In this document: positions 15,766 to 18,776 of the stretch, in pieces
Layout: each line of letters opens with the position of its first letter
Numbering within the stretch: position 1 is the first letter of the stretch
Notes under the pieces: generated by a model
The model's input: only the letters and a program-made list of their open reading frames with translations
Databases searched by the model: none
Told to the model about the DNA's origin: nothing
Assembly: GCA_036847245.1 (NCBI GenBank)
Contig: DAIUAL010000043.1
Span: 1 to 18,776, forward strand
Reading direction: 5' to 3'
DNA from: UBA4661 sp002405405
GTDB lineage: Bacteria > Bacteroidota > Ignavibacteria > Kapaibacteriales > UBA4661
Length of the DNA: 18,776 nt
Program-made: the position numbers and the translations under genes

Positions 15766-15822
15766 GTGCCAAGAAAAACGATAAAGTTTTCTTTTTTATA
15801 CGACTGACTATTTGATTGTTCT

Positions 15823-16428
15823 ATGAAGCGTTTTCTTTTGTCGCATATCCCTATCATTGATCGTGTGGGTATTTTGGTGTCGAGCATGTGTATGGTACAC
15901 TGTTTGGCACTTCCGGTCATACTCCCGCTACTGTCATTGTCTTTGCAGGGGGCTGAAGATTCTCTATTAACTCATAGTGTTATTGCTGCCCTTGTTATTC
16001 CTGCGACATTGTATGCCGCATGGAGCGGATATCGTCAGCATCGCACGTTACTGCCGGTGGTGCTTTTTATGCTGGGGGCAAGTGCAATCCTCATTGGTAT
16101 TTTTGTAGCCCATGATGCACTCGGTGAATCTGCTGAACAAATAATCACGGTCTTCGGTAGTATTCTTCTCATCGTGGCACATGTCAAAAATTATCGATTG
16201 CAACATATATGCAATGCAACTTGTTTTGTAGGGGAGCATACTACAAGTACCAGTAGCACGAACCCAACTCACCTACATAATCATGACGGGCATCACAATC
16301 ATGAACATATCCAGAAGAAGATACATGTACATAACGGACACTGTAGTGAACATTGTAAGGTTAGTCATGCACGTCATACGGTGAAAGATACTCACCAAAC
16401 AATAGAGCCTGTCGCTGTCGAAGCATAG
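15823..16428 (+). CDS. MerC-domain membrane protein with His/Cys-rich C-terminal tail
   Basis: A 201-residue inner-membrane protein. Residues 12-125 form a MerC-like four-helix domain: DRVGILVSSMCMVHCLALPVI with the Cys23/Cys27 pair in helix 1, then helices at about 52-70, 77-96 and 106-122. MerC proteins were first described as mercury transporters; in Bacteroidota similar proteins often sit beside Zur and TonB receptors, suggesting a zinc role. Residues 150-191 are an unusual hydrophilic tail with 14 His and Cys174/Cys178 (THLHNHDGHHNHEH, then HVHNGHCSEHC), preceded by Cys130 and Cys134. The tail probably binds Zn or a similar divalent metal. The gene lies between the regulator and the receptor and has no visible promoter or SD of its own. 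Confidence 0.85.
   Translation: MKRFLLSHIPIIDRVGILVSSMCMVHCLALPVILPLLSLSLQGAEDSLLTHSVIAALVIPATLYAAWSGYRQHRTLLPVVLFMLGASAILIGIFVAHDALGESAEQIITVFGSILLIVAHVKNYRLQHICNATCFVGEHTTSTSSTNPTHLHNHDGHHNHEHIQKKIHVHNGHCSEHCKVSHARHTVKDTHQTIEPVAVEA
16198..16230. promoter_or_regulatory. Operator-like sequence inside merC
   Basis: TTGCAA (16198-16203), TGCAA (16210-16214) and TGCAACTTGTTT (16215-16226) lie together within the merC reading frame. The 12-mer is identical to the core of both units at 15240-15294. It could be a secondary Zur-type site affecting the receptor gene 314 bp downstream, or coincidence of codon choice. Confidence 0.35.
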
Positions 16429-16539
16429 TTTTCGCTTTCCCAAATTGTTATTGTGACTCAGTTTTCTTGTTGCAAGAGAATAGGGGTTTCTTTTGTCTGA
16501 TACGAAGAATTACATGAGTATTATCGAGCCGTTTTTTTC

Positions 16540-18776
16540 ATGAAGATATATCAACAGTACATACGAATTCTTGTTCTCTCTGGTATCCTTGGTGGTGTAG
16601 TGTGCCCTATACTGTGGGCGCATGGGCAACAATTACGCGAACAACAAGATAGTGCAGTGCGTCTTACTATTCGTCTTTATGAGAGCCAAACAAAGCGTAG
16701 TATGTCAGGTGTTCGTCTCATTGGGGAGATCGGTATGCCGGAGTCAAAAAAAGAGGAATCAGTACGCACTATTCAATATGCGATCAGTAATACTCAAGGT
16801 GAGGTCGTCTGGACTGTTTCGCGAAAGAGTTCTGTGATAATTTATGTCCAATCATCATTATATCATGCTGATACGGTACGCTGTGTTGTAATGCGAGACA
16901 CTTTGCTTCTTCTTACACTAACGCCGAGTGATGTTACCTCTCGCGCTGTTCAGGTTTTATCTGATAAGCAATCGTTGAGTGTTGGTACTCGTCTATCGGC
17001 AGAGATGAATAGCGCGGATATTGAGCGCAGGCGAGGACAGAGTTTTGCGGAAATATTACAAGGTATCAGTGGTGTGAATCTCTTCCAAACAGGTCCAAGT
17101 ATTGCCAAGCCAATGATTCATGGTTTGCATGGGCAGCGTATCGTTGTGAATAATGCAGGAGTCAATCAAGAAGGTCAACAGTGGGGGGAAGAACATGCTC
17201 CTGAAATAGACCCATTTTCTATTGCTCATGTGCAAGTGTTACGAGGAGCAGCGGGTGTACAGTATGGGATTGGTGCGATCGGTGGTGTGATTCGTACTCG
17301 TTTGCGTGACCCAATATTCGATACGACCTTGTATGGTAAGATCTCGATAAATCTGTTTTCAAATAATCGACAAATCGCCGGTGCAGGCTTGCTTGGTGGA
17401 GCTTGGCGAAGTGATACACTTTCGGCAACACGGTATGCATGGACCTTGCAAGCAAGCGGACGTATGGCAGGTAACGCCCAAACAAGTTCATATATTCTTG
17501 ATAATACCGGGGTACGGGAACAAAGCATACAAGCGACAATGGCGATGGTCGCAGAATCTACTCGGTACTCGTTCTTATTTAGTCGTTTTGCAACCACACT
17601 CGGTATTTTTAGTGGTGCACATATTGGAAATGCCGATGATTTAGCACGTGCAATAAGGCGAGGCCGTCCTCAATTTGATGCTGATTTTACGTATGCTATA
17701 CGGCTCCCTCGTCAAGAAATCGCTCACTATGTCGCTCTTGCGCGAGCCGAATGTTCGCTACAAAAAACTGGTTTACTGACAATGCAATACGCATGGCAAA
17801 TGAATCAGCGGTCAGAATATGATCGTTTCAATTTTCGTCTGCAAGATTCGCAATTGGTGGCATCTCTTGCACCATCGAATAATTTGACACTCCATACACA
17901 CACGGTTGATCTTGCTTTGGCGCATCTCCCATTGGCATGGTTAGGAGCAACACTAACAGGAACATCGGGTATACAGTTTATGATGCAACAAAACATTCGT
18001 GGTGGTTCTATCTTTCTGGTGCCGAGTTATATCGCATGGACGGCGGGTGTGTTCGCCACAGAATATCTAACATTTGACAATATTCAAGTGTCAGCAGGTA
18101 TTCGTGCAGATATGCGAAATAATGATATTGCTGCCAATATCCGACGTAATGTTCGAGATACAACGATGTCCTTTCATAATCTCACCGGGGCAGTTGGTAT
18201 TGTATGGAATTTAACGTCAGAGCAGAGTCTGCTGGCAAATATTACGAGCGCATGGCGACCACCCTCACTTAATGAACAGTATAGCTTTGATGTTCATCAT
18301 GGTACAGCACAGTTTGAGATTGGCGATCTGCGTTTGCAATCTGAACAGGCGCAAACTATTGATCTTGCATGGCGTATGAATACAGGATGGTGCAAGGCGG
18401 AGCTAAGTGGCTATTATACCGGTATTCATAACTTCATCAATCTTATACCAACACGTGAATTTGTTGTGACAGTGCGAGGAACATTTCCTTCATACCGCTA
18501 TGTGCAACAGGATATTGTCATGTCAGGTGTAGATGCAGGAGTAGAAATTGATGGTGATAGATGGGGATTATTTCGGACAAATTTTGCGATGATTCGTGCC
18601 TGGAATCGTCTTACTAATGAACCAATCATTTTTATGCCTGCTGATCGTATATCGTTATCATGGCAATATCCCATAGGACGGTCTGATTTATTGCCATGGC
18701 TTGGTGAGCAAGCATACATACAAGGAGAAATCAAAGGAGTTGGACGACAAACACGCATACCGGAGCAAGTTGATTT
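16540..18776 (+). CDS. ZnuD-like TonB-dependent receptor (3' end outside window)
   Basis: This open frame runs from the ATG at 16540 past the window edge (745 codons seen, no stop). It begins with a signal peptide (hydrophobic core at about 9-26, likely cleavage near WAHGQ at 30), then a divergent carboxypeptidase-regulatory-like region at about 40-128. The plug at about 160-255 has FAEILQGISGVNLFQTGPS, IHGLHGQRIVVNNAGVNQEG and QQWGEEHAPEIDP, then VLRGAAGVQYGIGAIGGV. The GLH...RI...NN.GV.QEGQQWG.EHAPEID block is a hallmark of zinc/heme-type receptors of the ZnuD group. Barrel strands follow, such as SAWRPPSLNEQYSFDVHHG and the GTFPSYRYVQQD segment. The gene lies 111 bp after merC with no clear promoter, so it is likely the third gene of the fur/zur operon, importing zinc or a metal complex. 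Confidence 0.9.
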   Translation, partial: MKIYQQYIRILVLSGILGGVVCPILWAHGQQLREQQDSAVRLTIRLYESQTKRSMSGVRLIGEIGMPESKKEESVRTIQYAISNTQGEVVWTVSRKSSVIIYVQSSLYHADTVRCVVMRDTLLLLTLTPSDVTSRAVQVLSDKQSLSVGTRLSAEMNSADIERRRGQSFAEILQGISGVNLFQTGPSIAKPMIHGLHGQRIVVNNAGVNQEGQQWGEEHAPEIDPFSIAHVQVLRGAAGVQYGIGAIGGVIRTRLRDPIFDTTLYGKISINLFSNNRQIAGAGLLGGAWRSDTLSATRYAWTLQASGRMAGNAQTSSYILDNTGVREQSIQATMAMVAESTRYSFLFSRFATTLGIFSGAHIGNADDLARAIRRGRPQFDADFTYAIRLPRQEIAHYVALARAECSLQKTGLLTMQYAWQMNQRSEYDRFNFRLQDSQLVASLAPSNNLTLHTHTVDLALAHLPLAWLGATLTGTSGIQFMMQQNIRGGSIFLVPSYIAWTAGVFATEYLTFDNIQVSAGIRADMRNNDIAANIRRNVRDTTMSFHNLTGAVGIVWNLTSEQSLLANITSAWRPPSLNEQYSFDVHHGTAQFEIGDLRLQSEQAQTIDLAWRMNTGWCKAELSGYYTGIHNFINLIPTREFVVTVRGTFPSYRYVQQDIVMSGVDAGVEIDGDRWGLFRTNFAMIRAWNRLTNEPIIFMPADRISLSWQYPIGRSDLLPWLGEQAYIQGEIKGVGRQTRIPEQVD

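Noticed and set aside
15771..15797. AT-rich hairpin with a T tract between the Fur-family gene and merC
   Set aside because: The stem (AAGAAAA with TTTTCTT) is made almost only of A-T pairs and would be weak. A leaky attenuator is conceivable but not supported.
16514..16543. Nine-codon ORF ending in an ATGA overlap with the receptor start
   Set aside because: Too short to support, and it lacks a ribosome binding site; likely chance.

Overview
The window looks like a chromosomal segment of a Gram-negative member of the Bacteroidota/Chlorobiota group. The outer-membrane genes point there: two TonB-dependent receptors, one or both with a carboxypeptidase-regulatory-like N-terminal domain, and a TolC/HlyD/ABC exporter of a type I associate with Bacteroidota. 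A candidate promoter with the Bacteroidota-style TTTG-N20-TAnnTTTG layout agrees. A FliA/WhiG-type sigma factor is unusual for classical Bacteroidetes and fits better with Ignavibacteria/Kapabacteria-like lineages. That placement is inference from gene content only. No rRNA, tRNA, CRISPR array, insertion sequence or prophage gene was seen.

Left end (1-3805, + strand): a short charged tail of an unidentified gene, then a flagellar-type sigma factor (fliA), prolipoprotein diacylglyceryl transferase (lgt), a small DUF1232/YkvA membrane protein and an acyl-CoA dehydrogenase of the GCDH/ACX4-like branch.

Middle (3825-9880, - strand): a four-gene export operon read right to left. It encodes an ABC transporter with a peptidase-dead C39-like N-terminal region, a HlyD-type adaptor, a small predicted outer-membrane barrel protein of unknown function, and a TolC-like outer-membrane factor. 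The ABC protein keeps Walker A but has lost the Q-loop Gln, the LSGGQ signature, the catalytic Glu and the switch His. A 26-bp near-perfect palindrome lies about 180 bp upstream of it and looks like an operator.

Next (10214-13173, - strand): a large TonB-dependent receptor of unknown substrate with a clear intrinsic terminator. It is divergent from adenine deaminase (ade, 13535-15211, +).

Right end (15240-18776, + strand): a compact metal-homeostasis locus. A tandem TTGCAA-type operator overlaps a candidate promoter, followed by a Fur-family regulator (probably Zur), a MerC-like membrane protein with a His/Cys-rich tail, and a ZnuD-like TonB-dependent receptor that runs off the window. The likely logic is zinc-responsive repression of a zinc (or related metal) uptake system: the receptor crosses the outer membrane and the MerC protein handles metal at the inner membrane. 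A second operator-like match lies inside merC, where its His-rich tail begins.

The two most interesting systems are the exporter with an apparently non-canonical ATPase and the Zur-MerC-receptor locus with its duplicated and intragenic operator-like sites.
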